Shown: piece after piece, positions 8,830 to 17,529 of the stretch | How positions within the stretch are numbered: position 1 is the first letter of the stretch | Layout of the letters: each line of letters begins with the position of its first letter | Assembly: GCF_044372965.1 (NCBI RefSeq) | Contig: NZ_JBILQX010000002.1 | Location: forward strand, 1 to 64,000 | DNA from: Elstera sp044372965 | Lineage (GTDB): Bacteria > Pseudomonadota > Alphaproteobacteria > Elsterales > Elsteraceae | Direction of reading: 5' to 3' | Length of the DNA: 64,000 nucleotides | Program-made: the position numbers and the translations under genes | Notes under the pieces: model-generated | The model's input: the letters and a program-made list of their open reading frames with translations, nothing else | Told to the model about the DNA's origin: nothing | The model's database searches: none

Positions 8830-11800
8830 CTAGAGCGAGCGGGCCTCTTCGACGATTTCGAAGCACTCAATCATGTCGCCAATCTTAAGGTCGTTATAGT
8901 TATCGAACGCCATACCGCATTCGAAGCCTTGCTTCACTTCCTTCACTTCGTCCTTAAAGCGACGGAGCGTTTTCAGCGTGCCTTCGTGGATAACCACATT
9001 GTCGCGTAGCAGGCGAACCTTGTTGCCGCGCTTCACCAAACCTTCGGTGATCATACAACCCGCAACGCTGCCCGACTTGGTAAGTTGGAAGACTTCGCGG
9101 ATTTCGGCGTAGCCGAGGAAGTTTTCGCGCATTTCCGGTGCGAGCATGCCCGAGAGCGCCGCTTTTACGTCATCGACCACATTGTAGATGATCGAATAGT
9201 AGCGGATCTCGACATTGTCGCGGCGGGCCAATTCGCGGGCTTGGGCATTAGCGCGCACGTTAAAGGCGATAATCATCGCCCCCGAGGCGCGGGCCAAGGT
9301 CACATCGCTTTCCGAGATTGCCCCCACGCCCGACGACAGAATGCGCGTCGTCACTTCCGGCGTGGACAGGCGACCGATCGAAGCGATGATGGCTTCCAAC
9401 GAACCCTGCACGTCCGACTTAATGACAATCGGCAGTTCTTTCGCTTCGCCAGCGGCGATTTGCGAGAGCATCTGTTCGACCGTACCGCGCGCGCCGCGCT
9501 TGGCATCGGCATCGCGGCGGCGTTGTTGACGATATTGCACAACGTCACGGGCGCGGGCGTCCGAATCGACCACGACCATTTCATCGCCCGCCATCGGCGT
9601 GCCCTGCAAACCGAGCACTTCTACCGGAACCGACGGCCCGGCTTCCTTAACCTGCTCGCCCTTGTCGTTCACGAGGGCGCGCACGCGGCCCCATTCCGAC
9701 CCGGCGACGAAAATATCGCCGACCCGCAAGGTCCCCCGCTGAATAAGGCAGGTCGCCACCGGACCGCGACCGCGATCAAGCTTGGCTTCCACGATAATGC
9801 CTTCCGCCGGACGGTTCGGATTGGCCTTCAGTTCCAGAATTTCGGCCTGGAGCAGAATGGCTTCTTCGAGCTTATCGAGATTGGTGCGGGCTTTCGCCGA
9901 CACTTCAATCGCAATCACATCGCCGCCCAGGGCTTCCACGACGAGTTCATGCTGCAACAACTCGTTATGCACCTTGGCCACATTGGCCGAGGGCTTATCG
10001 ATCTTGTTAATCGCCACCACGATGGGCACGCCCGCCGCTTTGGCATGGCGAATAGCCTCAACGGTTTGCGGCATGATGCCATCGTCGGCCGCCACCACCA
10101 GAACGACGATATCGGTGACGTTAGCACCGCGTGCGCGCATTTCGGTGAAGGCTTCGTGACCCGGCGTATCGATGAAGGTGATATTGGCACCACTTTCGAG
10201 CTTCACCTGATACGCGCCGATATGCTGGGTAATCCCCCCAGCTTCGCGGCTGGCCACATCGGTAAAGCGCAAAGCATCGAGCAGCGAGGTTTTGCCGTGA
10301 TCGACGTGACCCATGACAGTGACGACCGGGCCGCGATCCAACAATTCTTCGTCGCGATCGGCCTCCCCGCGCAGACCAATTTCAACGTCGCTATCGGAGG
10401 CACGCTTCGGCGTATGGCCGAATTCCTGCACGATCAGTTCCGCCGTATCGCTGTCGATGGTTTGGTTGATTGTCGCCATCACGCCCATGCGCATCAGGGC
10501 CTTGATCACCTCGCCGCCGCGTTCGGCCATACGAGATGCAAGTTCCTGAACCGTAATCGCATCGGGAATAATCACTTCGCGCAGCACCTTATCTTGTTGG
10601 CGCTGCAGCATCCGCAGACGTTCTTTTTCACGGGCACGACGCATCGAGGCCATGGAGCGCATGCGGCTCTGGTCGCCCGAATCGAGCGCTTGATTGACGG
10701 TAATCTTACCGCCACGGCGGCGATCATCGGTCGTGGTCCGGCGCGGGGGTGGAGCCGGAGGACGCTTCGCGCCACCGGGGGCACCGCCGCCGCCGCCACC
10801 ACCGCCGCCACCGCGACGGGCGCGGCCTGCGGCATCATCTTCTTCCTCAACGCGGCCCGTGGGCAGCACCGTGGGAATCGCAACGCGGTTGGAGGCGTTT
10901 TCGCGCACCACACCGCCGGGAGCCGGATTGGCGGCGGCGCGTTTGGCCGCCTCTTCCTGCTCCACTTTGCGGCGGGCGTCCTGTTCGGCCTTAACCACGG
11001 CTTCTTCGGCTTCGCGCTTCTTGCGAATTTCGTCTTCCGCCGCACGGATAACGGCTTCCTCGGCTTCGCGAATCTTGCGCGCCGCGTCTTCGATGGCTTT
11101 ACGCGCGGCGTCTTCTGCCGCCCGTTTAGCGTCTTCCTCGGCGCGCTTTTGCGCTTCTTGGAGAACGCGCAAACGATGGGCGCGTTCTTCTTCGGTCAGC
11201 GTGCGCAGCGCTTGCGGGCGGCGATTACCGCCGGACGCAGCTTGATTACCACCACCACCACCACCGGGCCGCTGTTGCGGCGGCGGGGCGACGCGCGGCG
11301 GCTGGGTGACGACACGGCCACCACGACCGCCCATGCGATCCGGCGCGCTATCGGCCGACGGGGTTGCAACGCGCGGGGCTTGCGCCACGGGCGCTGCCGG
11401 AGCCGGAGCAACGGCGGCACCTGCGACCGGGGCGCGCGAGGCGGTTCCCAGCGGCACGGTTCCGGTCGCTGGACCAGCCTTTACCGGAACGACCGGAATT
11501 TCGACAGCGGGGGCGGCTGCCACCGGCGCCGGAGCGGGCGCAACGGGGGCCGGGGCCACTTCGACCGGAGCAATCTCAACGGGTGCTTCGGCGATGGGCG
11601 CGGGGGCGACGGCCGCGGGCGCTTCCACCACGGGGGCCGGAGCCTCGCTGACCACGGGCGCAGCAACCGGCTTCAACGGCGGCGGCGCGGGCGGCGTTGC
11701 CGACAGGGCTGCCGCGACCGGGCTGGCGACGGGTTGCGCTGGGGCAGCAACTACCGGGGCCGGGGCCGCAGGCGCGTCCGCCGGAGCATCGGTGCTCACG

Positions 11801-11952
11801 CGCTTCTTTTTTACCTCAACTTGAACCGTCTTCGACCGACCGTGCGAAAAACTTTGGCGCACCTGTTGGGTCTCGACCGGCTTCTTGAGCTCGAGCTTAC
11901 CCCTGCTCAACGTGAGGGGTTTCTTACCGCTTTGCTCGTTCTCGTTCGTCAT
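8830..11952 (-). CDS. infB: translation initiation factor IF-2
   Basis: 1040 residues. IF-2 is the GTPase that brings initiator fMet-tRNA to the 30S subunit and promotes 50S joining. Order: conserved alphaproteobacterial N-terminal segment (LTLSRGKLELKK), an Ala/Pro/Val-rich linker (about 65-220), a charged Glu/Lys/Arg helical stretch (about 240-350), a Gly-rich stretch, the IF2_N region, then the G domain with G1 GHVDHGKT near residue 548, DTPGHEAF and NKIDKP, and C-terminal domains ending in MIECFEIVEEARSL. Longer than enterobacterial IF-2 because of the linker, as is usual in this class. ATG overlaps the ylxR stop (ATGA). The large open frame on the opposite strand is a codon-bias shadow. 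Confidence 0.98.
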   Translation of the reverse strand: MTNENEQSGKKPLTLSRGKLELKKPVETQQVRQSFSHGRSKTVQVEVKKKRVSTDAPADAPAAPAPVVAAPAQPVASPVAAALSATPPAPPPLKPVAAPVVSEAPAPVVEAPAAVAPAPIAEAPVEIAPVEVAPAPVAPAPAPVAAAPAVEIPVVPVKAGPATGTVPLGTASRAPVAGAAVAPAPAAPVAQAPRVATPSADSAPDRMGGRGGRVVTQPPRVAPPPQQRPGGGGGGNQAASGGNRRPQALRTLTEEERAHRLRVLQEAQKRAEEDAKRAAEDAARKAIEDAARKIREAEEAVIRAAEDEIRKKREAEEAVVKAEQDARRKVEQEEAAKRAAANPAPGGVVRENASNRVAIPTVLPTGRVEEEDDAAGRARRGGGGGGGGGGAPGGAKRPPAPPPRRTTTDDRRRGGKITVNQALDSGDQSRMRSMASMRRAREKERLRMLQRQQDKVLREVIIPDAITVQELASRMAERGGEVIKALMRMGVMATINQTIDSDTAELIVQEFGHTPKRASDSDVEIGLRGEADRDEELLDRGPVVTVMGHVDHGKTSLLDALRFTDVASREAGGITQHIGAYQVKLESGANITFIDTPGHEAFTEMRARGANVTDIVVLVVAADDGIMPQTVEAIRHAKAAGVPIVVAINKIDKPSANVAKVHNELLQHELVVEALGGDVIAIEVSAKARTNLDKLEEAILLQAEILELKANPNRPAEGIIVEAKLDRGRGPVATCLIQRGTLRVGDIFVAGSEWGRVRALVNDKGEQVKEAGPSVPVEVLGLQGTPMAGDEMVVVDSDARARDVVQYRQQRRRDADAKRGARGTVEQMLSQIAAGEAKELPIVIKSDVQGSLEAIIASIGRLSTPEVTTRILSSGVGAISESDVTLARASGAMIIAFNVRANAQARELARRDNVEIRYYSIIYNVVDDVKAALSGMLAPEMRENFLGYAEIREVFQLTKSGSVAGCMITEGLVKRGNKVRLLRDNVVIHEGTLKTLRRFKDEVKEVKQGFECGMAFDNYNDLKIGDMIECFEIVEEARSL

Positions 11953-12665
11953 GCTCTTGCGACTTCCTGCTCAAACCCATCCGCGCGCAACTGAGAAAGC
12001 CGCGCAAATTCCTCATCCAGACGCTGGGCCAGCCCCCCGGGGGAGATGGCCACATGCACCAGATGATCTCTTCCGAACGGGGCCGCTAACTGCGTCGCGT
12101 TAAGAAGAGACCATTCCCGTCCCGGATTCTCGGGCCGGGATGCCTGCCCTGGCTGCGCGCGTAAGGCGGCAAACAGGGACGAGAGTTTCGACCGCCCACC
12201 GGCAGCCCCATCACACGCCTGGATTAGCAAAGCGGCACGATTGGCCCGAACCCAGGCTTCCGCCTGGTCGTACCCAATCACCGCTTGCCCCGCTCGGCGC
12301 GCAAGACCCAATAAACTACCGCACCGGGCGGCAATCAAGTGGGCCAAGCGGTCGGCCCAATCGTCCGGCACCTGTACCGGACGCTTAGCCGCCTTAGCAA
12401 AAGCGCGCTTCTTCAGCGCCTGTCCTATCGCTTCCCGGCTGGGGGTTATATAGAGCCCCCGGCCCGGAAGTTTAGTCTCAAGATCGGGCACCAGCACCCC
12501 ATCCGGCGACACCACACACCGCACCAACTCGGCTTTAGGCCGCAGGGCGAAGGTGGCGACGCAGCGCCGCGTGGGGCCGGTGTCCGGGAAATTCTCCTCG
12601 GCATAGGCTGCATCCGCAGCGTCCGCGTTCAAGATTTCCGCCGATGTCGGCTCCAGCGGCTGCAC
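11949..12665 (-). CDS. ylxR: YlxR-family (DUF448) RNA-binding protein with L7Ae-like C-terminal domain
   Basis: About 238 residues from a GTG at 12665, six bases past the nusA stop, with GGGAG about ten bases upstream inside the end of nusA. A longer frame from 12701 would overlap nusA by 31 bases and adds only unrelated residues. The N-terminal YlxR fold has the signature TRRCVATFALRPKAELVRCV and KLPGRGLYITPSREAI. The second half (SLLGLARRAGQAVIGYDQAEAWV... AALLIQACDGA) resembles the L7Ae/YbxF ribosomal-protein fold found fused to YlxR in alphaproteobacteria. Lies between nusA and infB as in most bacteria; it probably binds RNA in transcription-translation coupling. Exact role not established. 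Confidence 0.88.
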   Translation of the reverse strand: MQPLEPTSAEILNADAADAAYAEENFPDTGPTRRCVATFALRPKAELVRCVVSPDGVLVPDLETKLPGRGLYITPSREAIGQALKKRAFAKAAKRPVQVPDDWADRLAHLIAARCGSLLGLARRAGQAVIGYDQAEAWVRANRAALLIQACDGAAGGRSKLSSLFAALRAQPGQASRPENPGREWSLLNATQLAAPFGRDHLVHVAISPGGLAQRLDEEFARLSQLRADGFEQEVARA

Positions 12666-12670
12666 CCGGC

Positions 12671-14179
12671 TTAGGCTCCCGCCTCTTCGTCGGTGAACCA
12701 ATGGGCGCGCGCGGCCATGATGATGTCATTGGCTTGCGCTTCGTCGAGGCCCGAGTCGGTCCCGGCGATTTCCAACAGTTCGTCCGACGCGAGATCACCC
12801 ACGTCATCCAGGGTTTTGAGACCCTTTTCACCCAATTTCACCAGCAGACCCGGCGTGATGCCCGGCAGGGCCGCCACATCATCGGCCACGCCCATCGTTT
12901 TGCGCTGCTCTTCGAACGCAACGTCGCGCTGTTCGATATAGGCGGCGGCACGGGCTTGCAGTTCGGTGGCGATATCGTCGTCGAAGCCTTCGATGGACGC
13001 GAGTTCCTCGGTGGCAACGCCGGTGATTTCTTCGAGCGTGCTAAAGCCTTCCGAGACCAAGAGATGGGCGATGAGTTCGTCCACGTCCAGGGCTTCGATG
13101 AAAAGCTGCGAGCGGGCGCGAATATCTTCCTGACGGCGCTCCGAATCCTGCTTTTCGGTCATAATATCGATGTCCCAGCCCGTAAGCTGCGACGCCAAAC
13201 GCACATTCTGCCCGCGCCGACCGATGGCCAGCGACAGTTGATCGTCGGGGACGATCACATCGATACGATGGGCTTCCTCGTCCAGCACGACCTTAGCAAC
13301 TTCTGCCGGGGCAAGCGCGTTGACGACGAAGGTCGCAGGATCGGGCGACCAGGGAATAATGTCGATCTTTTCGCCCTGAAGCTCGCCGACAACCGCCTGA
13401 ACGCGGCTCCCGCGCATCCCGACGCACGCCCCGACCGGGTCGATGCTGCTATCGTTGGAATGCACACCAATCTTAGCGCGGCTCCCCGGATCGCGCGCAA
13501 CGGCGCGGATTTCGATGATGCCATCGTAGACTTCCGGCACTTCTTGGCTGAAAAGTTTCGCCATGAACTGCGGATGGGTGCGCGAGAGGAAAATCTGCGG
13601 GCCGCGCTGTTCGCGGCGGACGTCATAGATATAGGCGCGCACACGGTCGCCGGGGCGGAAGGTTTCGCGCGGCAGCAACTCGTCGCGGCGCAGGATCGAT
13701 TCGGCACGGCCCAGGTCAATCGTGACATTGCCGAACTCGACGCGTTTGACGACACCATTGATGATTTCGCCGACGCGGTCCTTAAATTCCTTGAACTGAC
13801 GGTCGCGTTCGGCATCGCGGACGCGCTGCACGATCACCTGTTTGGCAGTCTGCGCGGCGATACGGCCGAATTCGATCGGCGGCAACGGTTCAGTCAGGAA
13901 GTCGCCGATTTCGGCGTCCGGGTTCCGATCCTGCGCTTCGATCAGGCTGATTTGCGTGGCTTCATTATCGACGGTTTCAACGACTTCACGGAACCGACGC
14001 AGACGAATCTCGCCGTTCGCGCGGTCAATTTCAGCGCGAATATCGTGCTCGACCCCGTACTTCGACCGTCCGGCCTTCTGAATGGCCTGCTCCATCGCCA
14101 CCAGAACTTCTTCGCGGTCGATGCCCTTTTCCCGGGCGACGGTATCGGCGACTTGCAGCAGTTCAACTCTGGTTAACAC
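12671..14179 (-). CDS. nusA: transcription termination/antitermination factor NusA
   Basis: 502 residues starting at a GTG (14179). N-terminal RNA-polymerase-binding domain (about 1-125), S1 domain (about 130-200, PGDRVRAYIYDVRREQRGPQIFLSRTHP split around residue 180), KH1 and KH2 (about 200-345; GACVGMRGSRVQAVVGEL and SLAIGRRGQNVRLASQL). Two C-terminal helix-hairpin-helix acidic repeats follow (LLVSEGFSTLEEITGV and LPGITPGLLVKLGEKGLKTL split), as in proteobacterial NusA with AR domains. It modulates pausing, intrinsic termination and Nus-factor antitermination. Second gene of the rimP operon, followed immediately by ylxR. Confidence 0.98.
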   Translation of the reverse strand: MLTRVELLQVADTVAREKGIDREEVLVAMEQAIQKAGRSKYGVEHDIRAEIDRANGEIRLRRFREVVETVDNEATQISLIEAQDRNPDAEIGDFLTEPLPPIEFGRIAAQTAKQVIVQRVRDAERDRQFKEFKDRVGEIINGVVKRVEFGNVTIDLGRAESILRRDELLPRETFRPGDRVRAYIYDVRREQRGPQIFLSRTHPQFMAKLFSQEVPEVYDGIIEIRAVARDPGSRAKIGVHSNDSSIDPVGACVGMRGSRVQAVVGELQGEKIDIIPWSPDPATFVVNALAPAEVAKVVLDEEAHRIDVIVPDDQLSLAIGRRGQNVRLASQLTGWDIDIMTEKQDSERRQEDIRARSQLFIEALDVDELIAHLLVSEGFSTLEEITGVATEELASIEGFDDDIATELQARAAAYIEQRDVAFEEQRKTMGVADDVAALPGITPGLLVKLGEKGLKTLDDVGDLASDELLEIAGTDSGLDEAQANDIIMAARAHWFTDEEAGA

Positions 14180-14260
14180 GGTCTTGGTTCCATTCGTCCG
14201 TCAATGTCGCGTCGCATCCTCTCGTGCCGGGGGTCGGGCCGAACCGGCAACGACGCTAGG

Positions 14261-14788
14261 TTAATTCTTCAGCGCGTCGGCGCTCGCCTTCATCAAATCG
14301 TCCGTTAGGATCAGTTTGGCGCGGGCGATGGCGTTGAAGGGAATTTGAAAATCGGTCTCGCCGTCGCGAATGCGCACGATGCCGTTTTCAGCAATTCCCA
14401 GCAGCCGCCCGCGAAAGCGCTTACGCCCTTCGATCAGTCGATCCGCATCAATCCGCACCTCGAACCCGGCAAAGCGAGTGAAATCGGCCTTGCGGGTTAA
14501 AGGCCGGTCAATACCCGGCGAGCTTACTTCCAGGTGATAGGCTTCCGAAATCGGATCTTCCACATCAAGAATGGCCGAGGCCGCCCGGCTGATTTCGGCG
14601 CAATCATCCACTGACATGGGAACGCCATCTTGGCGTTCGGCCATAATCTGCAGCAAGGGGCGTTGACCACCCGCATATTGCACCCGAACCAGCGCATAGC
14701 CCATAGCGTCGATCGCAGGCTCGATCAGCGCCTCGACCTTGCTGGCCACGCCCGCTTGCACCGGGCCGATTTCATCTTCGTCGTTCAT
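14261..14788 (-). CDS. rimP: ribosome maturation factor RimP
   Basis: 175 residues from ATG 14788 (MNDEDEIGPV); an in-frame start at 14827 would fall in the upstream terminator. The family is needed for 30S subunit maturation. N-terminal alpha/beta domain with ISEAYHLEVSSPGIDRPL (a family hallmark) around residues 80-100 and a C-terminal Sm-like beta barrel ending at LTDDLMKAS. First gene of the rimP-nusA-ylxR-infB operon; the trmB terminator lies just upstream, so its promoter must lie in the short gap near 14790-14820 or transcription reads through. Confidence 0.95.
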   Translation of the reverse strand: MNDEDEIGPVQAGVASKVEALIEPAIDAMGYALVRVQYAGGQRPLLQIMAERQDGVPMSVDDCAEISRAASAILDVEDPISEAYHLEVSSPGIDRPLTRKADFTRFAGFEVRIDADRLIEGRKRFRGRLLGIAENGIVRIRDGETDFQIPFNAIARAKLILTDDLMKASADALKN

Positions 14789-14821
14789 ACTCAACCGTTT
14801 GTCTTGCCCCCTCCAGCCCCA

Positions 14822-14849
14822 AAACAAAAAAGTGGGCCAAGAGGCCCAC
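14822..14849 (-). terminator. Rho-independent terminator of metK-trmB
   Basis: GTGGGCC-AAGA-GGCCCAC-type stem at 14832-14849, followed on the minus strand by a T-rich run (complement of 14822-14831). Lies 80 bp past trmB and just before rimP. Confidence 0.88.
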
Positions 14850-14931
14850 CCTTTTTGCGTCGGTCCGGCTTTGCAACCGATCCGCTATGGGAGTGGCGGG
14901 ATATTACGCTTTTGCGCTCCCGCCGCAAGGG

Positions 14932-15630
14932 CTAAATCGTCTCCCGCCGCCGAAACCTTAGGAAACTGGGGTTAATCCCCTTGGCGCGCGCCTTTTCTTC
15001 ATAGCGTGTTGCGGGCCAGTCACGGGGCCGCTCGCGCCAATCGCTTGGCCCTTCCGCGAGCCATGCAAAAGCCGGATGGGGGGTCGTCTCTGCGAGCATC
15101 CAGGCGACGTAATCTTGATCGTCGCTCGCCATGCGCAACTCCGCGCCAGGGCGCAGCAAGCGGGCGAGACTATCGAGATTTTCCTTCTGAACGAACCGGC
15201 GGCTATTGTGCCGCTTCTTCGGCCAGGGGTCGGGGAACAGAATGAAGGCGCGGCCCAGGCAGGCATCGGGCAGCGCATCCATCAGCGGGCGCGCGTCGTC
15301 GGGCCAGACGCGGACATTCGTTACCTGCTCCCGGTGAATATGCCCGAGGCCGGAGACGACGCCGTTTAAGAACGGCTCGGCCCCGATCAGCCCAACATCC
15401 GGGTTTTGGTCCGCCTGCCACACCAGATGCTCACCGCCGCCAAAGCCGATTTCCAGCCAGAAATCGCGCTTTGGCGCATCGAACAAGCTTGCGGGATCAA
15501 GGCGCGCGCCCGGCTCTAACACCGGCACGCGCACTTTTGGCATCACCTCGGCCAGAAGCTCTTTCTGGCTATCGCGCAGCTTTCGCCCGAAGCGCCGCCC
15601 GTAGACGCGGCGTTTGACCTCGCCCGTCAC
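14932..15630 (-). CDS. trmB: tRNA (guanine-N7-)-methyltransferase TrmB
   Basis: 232 residues with a GTG start at 15630, one base past the metK stop. Makes m7G46 in tRNA variable loops using SAM. SAM motif I is FWLEIGFGGGEHLVWQA (about residues 63-79); the family motif AFILFPDPWPKKRHNSRRFV (about 134-153) carries catalytic and tRNA-binding residues; ASDDQDYVAWML follows. Tight spacing to metK suggests an operon in which the SAM-making enzyme and a SAM user are co-transcribed. Confidence 0.96.
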   Translation of the reverse strand: MTGEVKRRVYGRRFGRKLRDSQKELLAEVMPKVRVPVLEPGARLDPASLFDAPKRDFWLEIGFGGGEHLVWQADQNPDVGLIGAEPFLNGVVSGLGHIHREQVTNVRVWPDDARPLMDALPDACLGRAFILFPDPWPKKRHNSRRFVQKENLDSLARLLRPGAELRMASDDQDYVAWMLAETTPHPAFAWLAEGPSDWRERPRDWPATRYEEKARAKGINPSFLRFRRRETI

Positions 15631-15631
15631 C

Positions 15632-16807
15632 TTACGCGCCGAACGTCGACTTCAGCGCCGAAACCAGATCGGTCTTTTCCCACGAGAAGCCGCCATCGGC
15701 CTCCGGTTCGCGCCCGAAATGACCATAGGCCGCTGTGCGGGCATAAATCGGGCGGTTGAGACCCAGATGCTCGCGAATGCCGCGCGGGCTGAGGTTCATC
15801 AACTCCTGCAACACTTTGACAAGGCGGGCCTCATCAACGTTACCCGTGCCGTCGGTATTCACATAAACCGAGAGCGGATGCGACACGCCAATGGCGTAGG
15901 AAAGCTGAATGGTGCACCGGTCAGCCAAACCCGCCGCCACAACATTCTTCGCCAGGTAGCGCGCGGCATAGGCCGCCGAACGGTCGACCTTAGTCGGATC
16001 TTTGCCCGAGAAAGCACCGCCGCCATGGGGAGCCGCACCGCCGTAAGTATCGACGATGATCTTGCGACCCGTGAGGCCGCAATCGCCATCCGGCCCGCCG
16101 ATCACGAAACGCCCCGTGGGGTTTACGTAGAAATGCGGCTCGTCGCACATCCAGCCCGCCGGAAGCACCTTCTCGACGTAAGGACGGACGATTTCCCGCA
16201 CTTCCGCTTGGTTGACACCTTCGGAATGTTGCGTGGAGACAACCACCGAGGTCGCACCAACCGGCTTGCCGTCGACATAGCGCAGCGTGACCTGGCTTTT
16301 CGCGTCCGGACCAAGGTGGTGGGTAGCCCCGCTATGGCGGGCTTCCGCCAGACCCTTCAGAATGGCGTGCGAATAGAAGAGCGGGGCGGGCATCAGCGCC
16401 GGGGTTTCCGTGCAGGCAAAGCCGAACATGATGCCCTGGTCGCCCGCGCCTTCGTCCTTATTGCCCGAAGCATCGACGCCCACGGCAATATCTTCGGACT
16501 GGGCGTGGATCAGCACTTCCACCTTGGCGGTCTGCCAGTGGAAGCCCTTTTGCGCGTAACCGATCTTGTGGATGGCATCGCGGGCGGCATCTTCGATCGC
16601 CTTCGGCGAAATGCTATCCGGCCCGCGCACTTCGCCCGCAAGCGTTACGTGATTGGTCGTCGCCAAAGTTTCCACGGCGACGCGCGCATAGGGGTCGGCG
16701 GCGAGAAACAGATCGACAATCGTATCAGAAATGCGGTCGCAGACTTTATCCGGATGACCTTCGGAAACGGATTCACTGGTGAACAGATAATCAGACGGAC
16801 GGGCCAC
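15632..16807 (-). CDS. metK: S-adenosylmethionine synthetase
   Basis: 391 residues from a GTG at 16807 (V-ARPSDYLFTSESVSEGH), with AAGGGGAA about five bases upstream; an in-frame ATG at 16891 adds non-homologous residues. Makes SAM from methionine and ATP. Motifs: SESVSEGHPDKVCDRISD (ATP/Mg site), GAGDQGIMFGFA (around residue 120), GGGAFSGKDPTKVDRSAAY (P-loop-like, about 258-276). I searched the ~110-nt leader between the regulator's terminator and this start for SAM riboswitch features and did not recognise one. First gene of metK-trmB. Confidence 0.97.
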   Translation of the reverse strand: MARPSDYLFTSESVSEGHPDKVCDRISDTIVDLFLAADPYARVAVETLATTNHVTLAGEVRGPDSISPKAIEDAARDAIHKIGYAQKGFHWQTAKVEVLIHAQSEDIAVGVDASGNKDEGAGDQGIMFGFACTETPALMPAPLFYSHAILKGLAEARHSGATHHLGPDAKSQVTLRYVDGKPVGATSVVVSTQHSEGVNQAEVREIVRPYVEKVLPAGWMCDEPHFYVNPTGRFVIGGPDGDCGLTGRKIIVDTYGGAAPHGGGAFSGKDPTKVDRSAAYAARYLAKNVVAAGLADRCTIQLSYAIGVSHPLSVYVNTDGTGNVDEARLVKVLQELMNLSPRGIREHLGLNRPIYARTAAYGHFGREPEADGGFSWEKTDLVSALKSTFGA

Positions 16808-16916
16808 CGGATTCCCCTTTAAACTGCCGTAAATTAAACCAGAACTGCGCGTTCGGTCGGTCTTTCTGTCTTGTCCTAGGCAGAGCGTCAAGCCCCGTTA
16901 GATCAGATCAGACAGT

Positions 16917-16950
16917 AAAAGAGCGCCGCCGTCTTATCGGAGGCGCTCTT
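16917..16950 (-). terminator. Rho-independent terminator of the Xre-family gene
   Basis: AAGAGCGCC (16919-16927) pairs with GGCGCTCTT (16942-16950); on the minus strand the stem runs into TTTT. Lies 25 bp past the regulator's stop and upstream of metK. Confidence 0.83.
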
Positions 16951-16974
16951 GAGCTACCGTGCCGCAGAGCCCGA

Positions 16975-17433
16975 TTACGAGGCTTCGCTGACCGTCCGCG
17001 ACAGGGATTTGGTCAACTCCAGCACGCTTTTACGGACTTTTTCGTCCTTAATCCGGTCGAACGCGCGGGCCAATTCCAGAATTTCGCGCTTGGAAAGATC
17101 CTTGCTGTCAAAATCCGGCGTCGCTTCCGACATGCCCGGCACGCGGCCGCCGCTGGTTTCGGCGTTCATATCGTCGAAGAAAAACGAGACCGGCACGTCG
17201 AGCACGCGCGACAGTTCGAACAGGCGGCTCGCGCCGATACGGTTTGCCCCGCGCTCGTACTTTTGAACCTGCTGGAACGTCAGGCCGATCGCCTCGCCGA
17301 GCTTTTCCTGGCTCATGCCGAGAAGCGTGCGGCGCAGGCGAACGCGGCTGCCGACATGGATATCAATCGGGTTCGGTTTGCCATCAGGCGAACCACGGCT
17401 ACCCCGGCGACGCTTCACAACAATGGTGGTCAT
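16975..17433 (-). CDS. Xre/Cro-type helix-turn-helix transcriptional regulator
   Basis: 152 residues from ATG 17433 (MTTIVVKRRRG). An N-terminal basic segment precedes an HTH_3 domain (about 25-80): VGSRVRLRRTLLGMSQEKLG, AIGLTFQQVQKYERGANRIG, ASRLFELSRVLDVPVSFFFDD. The C-terminal half is helical, ending LELTKSLSRTVSEAS. Close relatives are common in alphaproteobacteria, often with several paralogues. Its promoter contains a symmetrical site between the likely -35 and -10 boxes, which points to autorepression. Single gene with its own terminator; targets unknown. Confidence 0.9.
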   Translation of the reverse strand: MTTIVVKRRRGSRGSPDGKPNPIDIHVGSRVRLRRTLLGMSQEKLGEAIGLTFQQVQKYERGANRIGASRLFELSRVLDVPVSFFFDDMNAETSGGRVPGMSEATPDFDSKDLSKREILELARAFDRIKDEKVRKSVLELTKSLSRTVSEAS

Positions 17434-17472
17434 GATCTCAATCCTTTTTTTACGGCGATAACAGCTTGCTTC

Positions 17473-17519
17473 ACCAGTATCGCCTACACTTGTAGGCGTC
17501 AACCCTACGCTGTACTGGT
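17473..17519 (-). promoter_or_regulatory. promoter with embedded palindromic operator for the Xre-family regulator
   Basis: On the minus strand a TTGACG box (complement of 17497-17502) is followed 15-17 bp later by GATACT/TACTGG. Between them lies an 18-bp dyad CGCCTACA-CT-TGTAGGCG (17481-17498). A second, wider dyad has ACCAGTA (17473-17479) and TACTGGT (17513-17519). The start codon is about 40 bp downstream. This is the layout expected for a self-repressing regulator; the binding protein is inferred from position. Confidence 0.6.
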
Positions 17520-17529
17520 TAATGAATTA

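Noticed and set aside
9085..11994. 969-codon open frame on the plus strand opposite infB
   Set aside because: Mirror frame produced by GC-rich codon bias; no family features, while infB is unmistakable on the other strand. The same holds for the long frame at 12644-14176 opposite nusA.
16808..16916. Possible SAM riboswitch before metK
   Set aside because: The ~110-nt leader lacks SAM-II or SAM/SAH consensus elements that I can recognise; a covariance search would be decisive.
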